From assembly GCF_013433315.1 (NCBI RefSeq), contig NZ_WXVV01000017.1, positions 102,027 to 166,026 of the forward strand: a DNA stretch of 64,000 bases. The letters are read 5' to 3'. Position numbers and translations under genes: made by a program. Source of the DNA: Pseudomonas crudilactis (GTDB taxonomy: Bacteria > Pseudomonadota > Gammaproteobacteria > Pseudomonadales > Pseudomonadaceae). A model generated the notes under the pieces. The model did not search any database, was not told where the DNA came from, and saw only the letters and a list, made by a program, of their open reading frames with translations. Positions 38,549 to 47,461 of this stretch are shown in pieces (position 1 is the first letter of the stretch; each line of letters starts with the position of its first letter).

Positions 38549-39796
38549 ATGGCCATCGCCGTTCCCCTGAACGAGGGCAACAGCCCCACCTTGAAGCAGA
38601 AGCTCAAGCGCGCTGAGCGGGTCAACCGCTGGAAGGCTCAAGCGCTGATAGCTCCGCTGGTGCTGTTTCTGTTGCTGGTGTTTCTGGTGCCGATCGTGGC
38701 GCTGCTCTACAAAAGCGTCGGCAACCCCGAAGTGGTCGGCGGCATGCCGCGCACCGTGGCGGCCATCGCCAGTTGGGACGGTCGTGGCCTGCCCGCTGAA
38801 CCGGTCTACAAAGCTGCCGGCGAAGACCTCGCCGAAGCGCGCAAAAACCAGACGCTGGGCGATCTGTCCAAGCGCTTGAACATGGAGTTAGCCGGCTACC
38901 GCAGCCTGCTGACCAAAACCGCCCGGGCGCTGCCATTCGCCAGTGAACCGGCCTCTTATAAAGAAGCGCTGGAAGCGCTCGACGAACGTTGGGGCGACCC
39001 GGCCTACTGGCAAGCGGTCAAACGCAATACCAGCAGCATCACCCCGTATTACCTGCTGGCGGCAGTCGATCACCGTATCGACGACCTCGGCGAAATCGCC
39101 CCAGCTACACCGGATCAGGCGATCTACCTGGACATCTTCGCCCGCACCTTCTGGATGGGCCTGGTCATCACCGTGATCTGCCTGCTGCTGGCTTATCCAC
39201 TGGCTTATTTGCTGGCGAACCTGCCATCGCGACAAAGCAACCTGCTGATGATTTTGGTGCTGCTGCCGTTCTGGACCTCGATTCTGGTGCGCGTCGCCGC
39301 GTGGATCGTGCTCCTGCAATCGGGCGGCCTGATCAATAGCGGTCTGATGGCGATGGGCATCATCGATAAACCGCTGGAACTGGTGTTCAACCGCACCGGT
39401 GTGTACATCTCGATGGTGCACATCCTGCTGCCGTTCATGATTCTGCCGATCTACAGCGTGATGAAAGGCATCTCGCCGACTTACATGCGTGCAGCGATCT
39501 CCCTCGGCTGCCACCCGTTCGCCAGTTTCTGGCGGGTGTACTTCCCGCAGACCTACGCCGGTGTCGGCGCTGGCTGCCTGTTGGTGTTCATCCTTGCCAT
39601 CGGCTACTACATCACCCCGGCGCTGCTCGGCAGCCCGAACGATCAAATGGTCAGCTACTTCGTCGCCTTCTACACCAACACCAGCATCAACTGGGGCATG
39701 GCCACCGCACTCGGCGGGCTGTTGCTGCTGGCGACGGTGGTGCTTTATCTGATTTACAGCTGGCTGGTCGGCGCCAGTCGCCTGCGCCTGAGCTAA
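38549..39796 (+). CDS. agtC: ABC transporter permease (AgtC, PotB-like)
   Basis: A 415-residue inner-membrane permease. TM1 lies at about residues 32-55 and is followed by an unusually long hydrophilic, presumably periplasmic, insert (to about 190) before the remaining five helices. The EAA-type loop, contacting AgtA, reads MRAAISLGCHPFASFWRV. The ATG at 38549 has GGAG seven bases upstream; an earlier in-frame start at 38486 falls in REP remnant DNA. Confidence 0.88.
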   Translation: MAIAVPLNEGNSPTLKQKLKRAERVNRWKAQALIAPLVLFLLLVFLVPIVALLYKSVGNPEVVGGMPRTVAAIASWDGRGLPAEPVYKAAGEDLAEARKNQTLGDLSKRLNMELAGYRSLLTKTARALPFASEPASYKEALEALDERWGDPAYWQAVKRNTSSITPYYLLAAVDHRIDDLGEIAPATPDQAIYLDIFARTFWMGLVITVICLLLAYPLAYLLANLPSRQSNLLMILVLLPFWTSILVRVAAWIVLLQSGGLINSGLMAMGIIDKPLELVFNRTGVYISMVHILLPFMILPIYSVMKGISPTYMRAAISLGCHPFASFWRVYFPQTYAGVGAGCLLVFILAIGYYITPALLGSPNDQMVSYFVAFYTNTSINWGMATALGGLLLLATVVLYLIYSWLVGASRLRLS

Positions 39797-39808
39797 GGGG
39801 AATTCGAG

Positions 39809-40633
39809 ATGCTGAGTCCTTACATGTCGCCCATCGAACGGGTGTGGTTCTACAGCCTGCGGATCCTCTGCGGCCTGATTCTGTTGTTCCTGATTCTGCC
39901 GGTGCTGGTGATCATTCCGCTGTCGTTCAACTCGGGGAGTTTTCTGGTGTATCCGCTGCAGGGCTTTTCGCTGCAGTGGTACCACGACTTCTTCGCTTCG
40001 GCGGAATGGATGCGTGCGTTGAAGAACAGCATCATTGTTGCCCCGGCGGCGACGGTGTTGGCAATGGTCTTCGGTACGCTGGCGGCGATTGGCCTGACTC
40101 GCGGTGACTTCCCCGGGAAATCGCTGGTTATGGCGCTGGTGATTTCGCCGATGGTGGTGCCGGTGGTGATCATTGGTGTGGCGAGTTATCTGTTCTTCGC
40201 GCCGCTGGGGTTGGGCAACAGTTTCTTCTCGCTGATCGTCGTGCATGCGGTGCTGGGTGTGCCGTTTGTTATCATCACGGTGTCGGCGACGTTGCAGGGC
40301 TTTAACCACAATCTGGTGCGTGCAGCGGCGAGTCTGGGTGCATCGCCGTTGACTGCGTTTCGTCGGGTGACCTTGCCGCTGATTGCGCCGGGAGTGATTT
40401 CGGGTGCGCTGTTTGCCTTTGCGACTTCGTTTGATGAGGTGGTGGTGACGTTGTTTCTCGCCGGGCCTGAGCAGGCGACGTTGCCTCGGCAAATGTTTAG
40501 CGGGATTCGTGAGAACCTGAGCCCGACGATTGCGGCTGCCGCGACCTTGCTGATCGCCTTCTCCGTGATCCTGCTGCTGACGCTGGAATGGTTACGTGGC
40601 CGCAGCGAAAAACTGCGTACTGCTCAAGTCTAG
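39809..40633 (+). CDS. agtD: ABC transporter permease (AgtD, PotC-like)
   Basis: A 274-residue permease with six predicted membrane helices and the EAA loop VRAAASLGASPLTAFRRV. It begins 12 bases after agtC with GGGGAATTCGAG before the ATG, and pairs with AgtC as a heterodimer. It is the last gene of the transporter unit; an inverted repeat follows. Confidence 0.88.
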   Translation: MLSPYMSPIERVWFYSLRILCGLILLFLILPVLVIIPLSFNSGSFLVYPLQGFSLQWYHDFFASAEWMRALKNSIIVAPAATVLAMVFGTLAAIGLTRGDFPGKSLVMALVISPMVVPVVIIGVASYLFFAPLGLGNSFFSLIVVHAVLGVPFVIITVSATLQGFNHNLVRAAASLGASPLTAFRRVTLPLIAPGVISGALFAFATSFDEVVVTLFLAGPEQATLPRQMFSGIRENLSPTIAAAATLLIAFSVILLLTLEWLRGRSEKLRTAQV

Positions 40634-40645
40634 CGGCGAACTGAA

Positions 40646-40822
40646 GATCCTTTCCCCCTCACCCCAACCCTCTCCCCCATGGGGGCGAGGGGAAAGGGAG
40701 CAGATCGTTGTGCTTTTCAAAACCTGAGTTCGACTCGGTATTTCAGGTCGGTGTACTTCGAAAGTACAGCGCGGTCAGTCCCCTCTCCCTCCGGGAGAGG
40801 GCTAGGGTGAGGGGCTCTGGAT
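40646..40822. repeat. Large imperfect inverted repeat (CCCTCACCC..GGGTGAGGG type)
   Basis: Outer arms GATCCTTTCCCCCTCACCCC and the matching GGGTGAGGGG..GGATC enclose a 100-base interior with further small stems (CCCCATGGGGG, CTCCCTCCGGGAG). It fills most of the agtD to alcohol-dehydrogenase gap and resembles repeats widespread in proteobacteria. It may also serve as a terminator. Confidence 0.75.
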
Positions 40823-40921
40823 CTTCTGGCCGATCAACCATTCACCACCTGAATAGCAGACAACCCCAAATCCCCAGCTAATCTTGTGCCCAGCTCCCAC
40901 ATCTATAAGAGGCTGCGCACG

Positions 40922-42070
40922 ATGAGTCTGTCCCAGTTCAAAATCGCTCACAAACTGATCACCGGCGCCGGAGCCATCGAGCAACTGGCCGCCGAACTCA
41001 CGCGCCTGGATATCGACAACCCCCTGATCGTTACCGACGCCGCGCTGGTCAAATCCGGCACGGTGGAGCTGGCGCTGGTACAACTCGGCGGGCGTGACTA
41101 CGAGATTTTCGACCGCGTGCTGCCCGACCCGGAAATCGCCATCGTCGAAGACTGCATGCGTGTTTACCGCGAAGGCGGGCATGACGGTTTGATCGGCCTC
41201 GGTGGCGGCAGCGCCATCGACATCGCCAAGAGTGTCGCTGCATACGCCGGTTACCACGGCGCACTGGAGGATCTGTTCGGTGTCGAGCAGGTGCCACGCA
41301 AAGGCCCGCCACTGATCGCCATCCCGACCACCGCTGGCACCGGTTCAGAAGTCACTAACGTCGCAATCCTTTCGGACAAAGTCGCGCAACTGAAGAAAGG
41401 CATCGTCAGCGACTTTCTATTACCGGACGTGGCGCTAGTCAGCCCGCAAATGACCTTGACCTGTCCACGCAGCGTCACCGCCGCCAGTGGTGTCGACGCG
41501 CTGGTGCACGCCATCGAATCCTACCTGTCGGTCAACGCCTCGCCGATCACCGACTCGCTGGCCATCGGTGCCATCAAATTGATCGCCAAAGCCCTGCCAA
41601 AGGCCTACGCCAACGGCGCCAACCTGCAAGCGCGCGAAGACATGGCCACCGCGAGCCTGATGGCCGGTATGGCGTTCGGTAATGCCGGGGTCGGCGCGGT
41701 GCATGCGCTGGCGTATCCGCTGGGCGGGCGCTTCAACATCGCTCATGGCGTGAGCAATGCGTTGCTGCTGCCGTATGTCATGACCTGGAACAAGATGGCT
41801 TGCGTTGAACGCATGCAGGATATTGCCGAAGCCATGGGGGTGAAGACCGCTCATCTGAGTGCCGCCGAGGCCGCAGACAAAGCCGTGCAGGCCATGACCG
41901 ATCTGTGCGCAGCGGTGGAAATTCCTACCGGCCTGCGCAGTTTCGGTGTCCCGGAAGAGGCGATCCCGGCGATGGCTGTGGAAGCGGCGGGCATCGAGCG
42001 CCTGATGCGCAACAACCCGCGCAAACTCAGCGCTGTCGACATCGAGAAGATCTACCGCGCGGCGTATTGA
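40922..42070 (+). CDS. Iron-containing (group III) alcohol dehydrogenase
   Basis: A 382-residue NAD(P)-dependent dehydrogenase. The nucleotide-binding GLGGGSAIDIAK, the TTAGTGSE motif and the metal-ligand segments GVDALVHAIES, NAGVGAVHALAYPLGG and HGVSNALLLPY are all present, so the enzyme should be active. Substrate unknown; relatives oxidise primary alcohols or 1,3-propanediol-type substrates. AAGAGG precedes the start. It stands alone between the agt operon and rpe, flanked upstream by the inverted repeat. Confidence 0.9.
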   Translation: MSLSQFKIAHKLITGAGAIEQLAAELTRLDIDNPLIVTDAALVKSGTVELALVQLGGRDYEIFDRVLPDPEIAIVEDCMRVYREGGHDGLIGLGGGSAIDIAKSVAAYAGYHGALEDLFGVEQVPRKGPPLIAIPTTAGTGSEVTNVAILSDKVAQLKKGIVSDFLLPDVALVSPQMTLTCPRSVTAASGVDALVHAIESYLSVNASPITDSLAIGAIKLIAKALPKAYANGANLQAREDMATASLMAGMAFGNAGVGAVHALAYPLGGRFNIAHGVSNALLLPYVMTWNKMACVERMQDIAEAMGVKTAHLSAAEAADKAVQAMTDLCAAVEIPTGLRSFGVPEEAIPAMAVEAAGIERLMRNNPRKLSAVDIEKIYRAAY

Positions 42071-42184
42071 GTCAGCGCCAGTCATCCGTCATGGCACAAC
42101 CCAATCATCGCGGTCACGGTGCGCGCTTGGAAACTTGAGGTATACAATGCGCGCCATCGTGATTTAGCTCAGAAAAGGTGCGTC

Positions 42185-42859
42185 ATGCAGCCCTTCGTAA
42201 TTGCTCCGTCGATTCTCTCCGCCGACTTCGCCCGCCTCGGCGAGGAAGTCGACAACGTTCTGGCCGCTGGCGCCGACTTCGTCCACTTCGACGTCATGGA
42301 CAACCACTATGTGCCGAACCTGACCATCGGCCCGATGGTTTGCGCGGCATTGCGCAAGTACGGCGTTACCGCGCCGATCGACGCGCACTTGATGGTCAGT
42401 CCGGTGGACCGCATCGTTGGCGACTTCATCGAGGCCGGCGCCACCTACATCACCTTCCACCCGGAAGCCACGCTGCACGTTGATCGCTCGCTGCAGCTGA
42501 TCCGTGAAGGCGGCTGCAAATCCGGTCTGGTGTTCAACCCGGCAACTCCGCTGGACGTACTCAAGTACGTGATCGACAAGGTCGATATGGTCTTGCTGAT
42601 GAGCGTCAACCCGGGCTTCGGCGGGCAGAAGTTCATCCCTGGCACCCTCGACAAACTGCGCGAAGCGCGGGCGATCATCGATGCTTCGGGCCGTGACATC
42701 CGTCTGGAAATCGATGGCGGCGTCAACGTCAACAATATCCGCGAAATCGCCGCCGCTGGCGCTGATACCTTTGTCGCCGGCTCGGCAATCTTCAACGCGC
42801 CGAACTATCAGGAAGTCATCGACAAGATGCGTTCCGAACTGGCACTGGCGCGCCCATGA
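42185..42859 (+). CDS. rpe: Ribulose-phosphate 3-epimerase
   Basis: A 224-residue TIM-barrel enzyme that interconverts ribulose-5-phosphate and xylulose-5-phosphate. Signatures: IAPSILSADFARLG, HFDVMDNHYVPN (metal ligands), MSVNPGFGGQKF. AAAAGGTG lies upstream of the ATG. Its stop overlaps the gph start by four bases. Confidence 0.98.
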   Translation: MQPFVIAPSILSADFARLGEEVDNVLAAGADFVHFDVMDNHYVPNLTIGPMVCAALRKYGVTAPIDAHLMVSPVDRIVGDFIEAGATYITFHPEATLHVDRSLQLIREGGCKSGLVFNPATPLDVLKYVIDKVDMVLLMSVNPGFGGQKFIPGTLDKLREARAIIDASGRDIRLEIDGGVNVNNIREIAAAGADTFVAGSAIFNAPNYQEVIDKMRSELALARP

Positions 42860-43674
42860 GCGGATTTGAGCAGCTGTTCCCGGGAAAACTGCCTCGGCTG
42901 GTGATGTTCGATCTGGATGGCACGCTGATCGACTCGGTTCCAGACTTGGCAGCGGCGGTGGACACCATGCTGCTCTCCCTCGGCCGCCGACCTGCCGGCA
43001 TCGAATCGGTACGCGAGTGGGTTGGCAACGGCGCGCTAGTGCTGGTGCGCCGCGCTTTGGCCGCTGGCATCGATCATTCGGCGGTGGATGACGTCGAGGC
43101 CGAGCATGCGCTGGAAGTGTTCATGGAGGCTTACGGCGCCAGCCATGAGCTGACCGTGGTCTACCCTGGCGTGCGCGACACCCTCAAGTGGCTGCACAAG
43201 CAAGGCGTGGCCATGGCGCTGATCACCAACAAGCCGGAGCGTTTCGTCGCGCCGTTGCTGGATCAGATGAAGATCGGCCGCTACTTCAAGTGGATCATCG
43301 GCGGCGATACCTTGCCGCAGAAGAAGCCTGACCCGGCCGCGCTGTTCTTCGTGATGAAAATGGCCAACATCCCGGCCTCGCAATCGCTGTTCGTCGGCGA
43401 CTCGCGCAGCGACGTACTGGCGGCGAAAGCGGCGGGGGTCAAATGCGTGGCACTGAGTTACGGCTACAACCATGGCCGACCGATTGCCGAAGAATCGCCG
43501 GCCTTGGTGATCGACGATCTGCGCAAGCTAATTCCCGGTTGCCTCGGTACGGCCGCTGAGATAACGTTGCCCGACGCTTCTCACTCCCATTCTGGAAACG
43601 CCATCGTGGTGGTCACTCGCAAACTCTGGATGAAAGTCATCAAGGCCCTGGCCCGCTGGCGTTGGCGCGCCTGA
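42856..43674 (+). CDS. gph: Phosphoglycolate phosphatase, with Trp-rich C-terminal tail
   Basis: A 272-residue HAD-family phosphatase that removes 2-phosphoglycolate. HAD motif I is FDLDGTLIDS, motif III KKPDP and motif IV VGDSRSDVLAAKAAG. The enzyme core ends at about residue 235; the rest, ending KVIKALARWRWRA, has no place in the HAD fold. Its last 22 codons match the leader peptide found before trpGDC, so this tail also looks like the trpE attenuation leader, 71 bases ahead of trpE. rpe and gph are translationally coupled. Confidence 0.94.
   Translation: MSGFEQLFPGKLPRLVMFDLDGTLIDSVPDLAAAVDTMLLSLGRRPAGIESVREWVGNGALVLVRRALAAGIDHSAVDDVEAEHALEVFMEAYGASHELTVVYPGVRDTLKWLHKQGVAMALITNKPERFVAPLLDQMKIGRYFKWIIGGDTLPQKKPDPAALFFVMKMANIPASQSLFVGDSRSDVLAAKAAGVKCVALSYGYNHGRPIAEESPALVIDDLRKLIPGCLGTAAEITLPDASHSHSGNAIVVVTRKLWMKVIKALARWRWRA
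43606..43674 (+). CDS. Candidate trpE leader peptide, in frame within gph
   Basis: If translation starts at the GTG at 43606 (GGAAA seven bases upstream), a 22-residue peptide with three Trp codons results, ending VIKALARWRWRA. It aligns along its whole length with the trpGDC leader peptide. A shorter start at the ATG at 43630 gives MKVIKALARWRWRA, but no ribosome site precedes it. It could also be translated only as the end of gph. Attenuation of trpE has been reported in P. putida. Confidence 0.6.
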   Translation: MVVTRKLWMKVIKALARWRWRA

Positions 43675-43745
43675 CTTGTTCCTGGCCGGCCTGCCGGCGC
43701 GTTTGCATACCTGACTGATTTGCCCCTCACACCACGAGGCACCTT
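43675..43745 (+). promoter_or_regulatory. Putative trpE attenuator
   Basis: After the leader stop a hairpin GCCGG / CCGGC (43685-43698) can form. The leader's last codons contain CGCGCC (43666-43671), which can pair instead with GGCGCG (43696-43701), overlapping the hairpin's 3' arm. Such exclusive pairing is what attenuation requires, although the following T-run is weak (GCGTTTGC). Confidence 0.45.
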
Positions 43746-45224
43746 ATGATCCGCGAAGAATTCCTGCGCTTGGCCGCTGACGGCTACAACCGCATTCCGT
43801 TGGCCTGCGAAACCCTGGCCGACTTCGACACGCCGCTGTCGATCTACCTGAAACTGGCCGACCAGCCCAACTCCTACCTGCTCGAATCGGTGCAGGGCGG
43901 TGAGAAGTGGGGCCGTTATTCGATTATCGGCCTGCCGTGCCGTACCGTGCTGCGGGTTCACGACCATCACGTCAGCATCACCGTTGATGGCGTCGAGACC
44001 GAAAGCCACGACGTTGAAGATCCGCTGGCCTTCGTCGAAACCTTCAAGGCGCGTTACAACGTGCCGACCATCGCCGGTCTGCCGCGTTTCAACGGCGGCC
44101 TGGTCGGATACTTCGGTTACGACTGCGTGCGTTATGTCGAGAAGCGTTTGGGCAAGTGCCCGAACCCGGATCCGCTGGGCGTGCCGGATATTCTGCTGAT
44201 GGTCTCCGACGCTGTTGTGGTGTTCGATAACCTGGCCGGCAAGATGCACGCGATCGTATTGGCCGACCCAGCGCAGGCGGATGCCTTCGAACAAGGTCAG
44301 GCGCAACTGCAGGCATTGCTGGAAAAGCTCCGTCAGCCGATCACCCCGCGCCGTGGCCTGGATTTCAGCAAGCAGCAATCGGCTGATCCGGTGTTCCGTT
44401 CCAGTTTCACCCAGAACGATTACGAAAAAGCCGTCGACACCATCAAGGAATACATCCTGGCCGGTGACTGCATGCAGGTCGTGCCTTCGCAGCGCATGTC
44501 GATCGATTTCAAGGCTGCACCGATCGATCTGTATCGCGCGCTGCGTTGCTTCAACCCGACGCCGTACATGTACTTCTTCAACTTCGGCGACTTCCATGTT
44601 GTTGGCAGTTCGCCGGAAGTGCTGGTGCGTGTTGAAGACAACCTGATCACCGTGCGTCCGATTGCCGGGACTCGCCCTCGTGGCGCGACCGAAGAAGCGG
44701 ACGTGGCGCTGGAAGAAGATCTGCTGTCGGACGACAAGGAGATCGCCGAGCACTTGATGTTGATCGATCTCGGACGTAACGATACCGGTCGCGTCTCGGA
44801 GATTGGTTCGGTGAAACTCACCGAGAAGATGGTCATCGAGCGTTATTCCAACGTGATGCACATCGTCTCCAACGTCACCGGCCAGTTGAAACAAGGGCTG
44901 ACGGCGATGGATGCGCTGCGGGCGATTCTGCCGGCGGGCACCTTGTCCGGCGCACCGAAGATTCGTGCGATGGAAATCATCGACGAACTGGAGCCGGTCA
45001 AGCGTGGTGTGTATGGCGGTGCGGTCGGTTACTTCGCCTGGAACGGCAACATGGACACCGCGATTGCCATCCGCACCGCGGTGATCAAGAACGGCGAACT
45101 GCACGTGCAGGCCGGTGGCGGCATCGTTGCTGACTCGGTGCCGGCACTGGAATGGGAAGAAACCCTGAACAAACGCCGCGCGATGTTCCGCGCCGTGGCC
45201 CTGGCCGAGCAAACCCCGGACTGA
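43746..45224 (+). CDS. trpE: Anthranilate synthase component I
   Basis: A 492-residue chorismate-using enzyme that with TrpG makes anthranilate. The feedback site is visible (SYLLESVQGGEKWGRYS), and the chorismate-binding C-terminal half contains GTRPRGATEEAD, LIDLGRNDTGRVS and PAGTLSGAPKIRAME. Ribosome site GAGGCACC precedes the ATG. It is separated from trpGDC by estA, which is usual for fluorescens and putida pseudomonads. Confidence 0.98.
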   Translation: MIREEFLRLAADGYNRIPLACETLADFDTPLSIYLKLADQPNSYLLESVQGGEKWGRYSIIGLPCRTVLRVHDHHVSITVDGVETESHDVEDPLAFVETFKARYNVPTIAGLPRFNGGLVGYFGYDCVRYVEKRLGKCPNPDPLGVPDILLMVSDAVVVFDNLAGKMHAIVLADPAQADAFEQGQAQLQALLEKLRQPITPRRGLDFSKQQSADPVFRSSFTQNDYEKAVDTIKEYILAGDCMQVVPSQRMSIDFKAAPIDLYRALRCFNPTPYMYFFNFGDFHVVGSSPEVLVRVEDNLITVRPIAGTRPRGATEEADVALEEDLLSDDKEIAEHLMLIDLGRNDTGRVSEIGSVKLTEKMVIERYSNVMHIVSNVTGQLKQGLTAMDALRAILPAGTLSGAPKIRAMEIIDELEPVKRGVYGGAVGYFAWNGNMDTAIAIRTAVIKNGELHVQAGGGIVADSVPALEWEETLNKRRAMFRAVALAEQTPD

Positions 45225-45239
45225 TCACTGATCTTCCCT

Positions 45240-45328
45240 GTGGGAGCGAGCTTGCTCGCGAAGAGGCCCCGTCAGTCAATATTTATGCTGGCTGACCCAC
45301 CGCTTTCGCGAGCAAGCTCGCTCCCACA
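45240..45328. repeat. REP pair (REPIN-like), inverted
   Basis: REP cores at 45240-45262 and 45304-45328 face each other across about 40 bases in the trpE-estA gap. They are among the best preserved copies in the window. Confidence 0.9.
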
Positions 45329-45349
45329 TTCGATTTGTGTGTAGCCATT

Positions 45350-45384
45350 AAAAAAGCGGCGCCTGTGAGGGCGCCGCTTTTTTT
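45350..45384. terminator. Bidirectional terminator between trpE and estA
   Basis: The stem AGCGGCGCC / GGCGCCGCT has A-runs before and T-runs after it, with a six-base loop (TGTGAG). It serves both the rightward trpE transcript and the leftward estA transcript. Confidence 0.92.
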
Positions 45385-45396
45385 GTGCCTGCGGTT

Positions 45397-47304
45397 TTAG
45401 AAATCCAGCACAACCCCGACATTCACACCCTGCTGGGTAAAGTCATCATCCTTGCGCAATGAGTAACCGCCACGCAGCGCCAGATCCGCCGTGAGCTTGT
45501 GGCTGACGCCCAGGCTCAAGCGGTTCAGGTGACTCTGCGGCGTATAGCCCTCAAGTTTGAAGTCATTCGCCGGCAAGGTATTGAGCGCGATGTTGACCTT
45601 TTGCACGTCGTCTTCGTACTCACGCTCATGAGCGTACTCGCCGAACACCTGAGTTTGCGGCGTGATGTTGTATTTGCCCTGCAAGCCCAGTCCCAGGCGT
45701 TTCGAGTCGCGGGTCTGATCATCGAAGGTCAGCGCAGTAGCGCGGTTGCTCTTCTCTGAGTAGCCATCGACATCGACGCTGGCGTAATCGGCGCTGACGA
45801 ACGGCGACAGGTGCCACTCGCTGCCCGGCTGGGCAATGTCATAACCGACACGAGCGCTGAACGCCCAGAGGCTGCCGTCGGTGTCGCCTTTTTCAGCACC
45901 TTCGCTGGCGCCCAGATCAAATTTGCGCTTGAGGTTGTCGTAGTCGAGTTTGCCGCCGGTCAACGCGGCGTCAGCCCACCAGCGGTTTTGCTGGTACTGG
46001 GCAAATGCCGTGGCCATATAGCTGTTGAGTTTGTAGTCCGAATCGTTGTGACCGGCCTCCAGATTCTGCCGATAGAAACCGCCCGCCACACCGACGCGCC
46101 ATGCTTCATTCAAGCGATAGCTGCCACCGACGTTGAGGTTGTAACCACTGCCATCGGCACTGGCGCCGCTGCTTTGGCTGTCGACATCCAGATGCTGGCC
46201 ACCTGCGGAAACAATCGCGCGCCATTGGCCCACCGCTTGCCAGTTCTCCCAATCCGCCTGCCATTGGTTGCGCAGTTCATCCTGATGCGCGCGTACGGTG
46301 GCGTGAGCCATTTCCGGCAACAGCGTCAGTTCCCACGGCGCGGCGAGCAGGGAATAGGCGTAGTCGGAGATCAGTTTTTGCCCGGCTTCGGTCGGGTGCA
46401 CGCCGTCGTTGTAGATCAGCTTGGTCGGATCCGGCGTGGCACTGTTGATGCCATAACGGGCGTTTTCCGGGCAGCCACTGCCACTGAAGCACGTCGCGGT
46501 CAGGTTCTGATCGGTGGCCAGACCGAAACGCCCCGGATCGGCAAATACTTCCGAAAGCAGCACCGGAATGTTCAACGGAATGATCTCGGCGTTGATGCCT
46601 TGCAGGCGTGTGACCAACTGATTGTTGAACTGGCCCGCGAGCTGACTGCTGAACGCTTGCAGCGGCGTACCGTTGATGGCCGGAGTCAGGCCGACGTCAG
46701 GCAATAGCCAGACCATCACATATTTGGCGCCGGCGGTTTGCAGGGTTTGCACGCTGTCGGCCAGTCGATCCGCAGCAGCGCTGGCTTGGGGCAGGCTGAG
46801 AATGCGCCCCTGGAGGAAATCGTTGCCGCCGCCAGAGATGTAATACAGCGCCCTCGGGTCGGCGCGGAAGCCGTTCGATGGCAGGTAACCGGCGCGGGTG
46901 CGTTCACCGGTAGCGGATTGCGTGGTGATCGAATCGAGGATCTGGTCGGTGCGATAACCGCCAACTGCCCAGTTGTTGCCGTCGGGCTGGCCGTTGTCGG
47001 CGCGTACTGCCGAGCTGGAGGACGCTGTCTGATCCGGGGTGAATCCGAGGCGACCACCAAGCAGTTGTGTAGAGTTGAGGGAGCGCACTTCGCCGCTGCC
47101 ATCCTGATAAATCGGGCCGGTGCGGTTTGTATAGCGCTGAGTGGCGCCAGCAGGGCCGCCGGTATCGGCAAACGTGCCGGCATCATTGAGGCTATCGCCA
47201 AACACCACGAAATTCGAATAAGGATTGGGTGCAGCATTGGCCTGAGCACAAGCCAGTGCGAGCAGGCATCCGGCCAGCGGTACAAACAACGTCTGTTTGA
47301 TCAT
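45397..47304 (-). CDS. estA: Autotransporter esterase EstA/EstP (GDSL family)
   Basis: A 635-residue outer-membrane esterase: signal peptide (MIKQTLFVPLAGCLL...ANA), GDSL passenger domain (FGDSLNDAG with the nucleophile Ser, GGGNDF block, and DGVHPTEAG supplying catalytic Asp and His), then a C-terminal autotransporter beta-barrel from about residue 360 ending in Phe. In P. aeruginosa EstA affects rhamnolipid production and motility. The start at 47304 is used because the signal peptide begins there. Confidence 0.95.
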   Translation of the reverse strand: MIKQTLFVPLAGCLLALACAQANAAPNPYSNFVVFGDSLNDAGTFADTGGPAGATQRYTNRTGPIYQDGSGEVRSLNSTQLLGGRLGFTPDQTASSSSAVRADNGQPDGNNWAVGGYRTDQILDSITTQSATGERTRAGYLPSNGFRADPRALYYISGGGNDFLQGRILSLPQASAAADRLADSVQTLQTAGAKYVMVWLLPDVGLTPAINGTPLQAFSSQLAGQFNNQLVTRLQGINAEIIPLNIPVLLSEVFADPGRFGLATDQNLTATCFSGSGCPENARYGINSATPDPTKLIYNDGVHPTEAGQKLISDYAYSLLAAPWELTLLPEMAHATVRAHQDELRNQWQADWENWQAVGQWRAIVSAGGQHLDVDSQSSGASADGSGYNLNVGGSYRLNEAWRVGVAGGFYRQNLEAGHNDSDYKLNSYMATAFAQYQQNRWWADAALTGGKLDYDNLKRKFDLGASEGAEKGDTDGSLWAFSARVGYDIAQPGSEWHLSPFVSADYASVDVDGYSEKSNRATALTFDDQTRDSKRLGLGLQGKYNITPQTQVFGEYAHEREYEDDVQKVNIALNTLPANDFKLEGYTPQSHLNRLSLGVSHKLTADLALRGGYSLRKDDDFTQQGVNVGVVLDF

Positions 47305-47461
47305 GAGCAAGTCCGTTTATTTATTGTTGTAGGTGAACGAAACGACAGTACCAAAAACTCCCGGCGTTTTGCCATCGGTCGTGAATCCTCCCCCGGTTTT
47401 ATCTCCCGCGGCCCCGGCCATATTGCACGCTCCGCCCAGCTAAGTTACTGTGCCGGAACGT

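Noticed and set aside
38888..40492. A 534-codon minus-strand frame very rich in Arg, Gln and His
   Set aside because: It lies opposite agtC and agtD, and its composition is a codon-bias artefact.
36239..40633. Reading the transporter as a spermidine/putrescine (Pot) importer
   Set aside because: Family homology allows it, but the agtSR genes directly upstream and the P. aeruginosa gene order favour 5-aminovalerate/4-aminobutyrate; kept as the alternative.
43581..45212. A 543-codon open frame on the minus strand
   Set aside because: It is antisense to trpE and has no start signal or recognisable domain.
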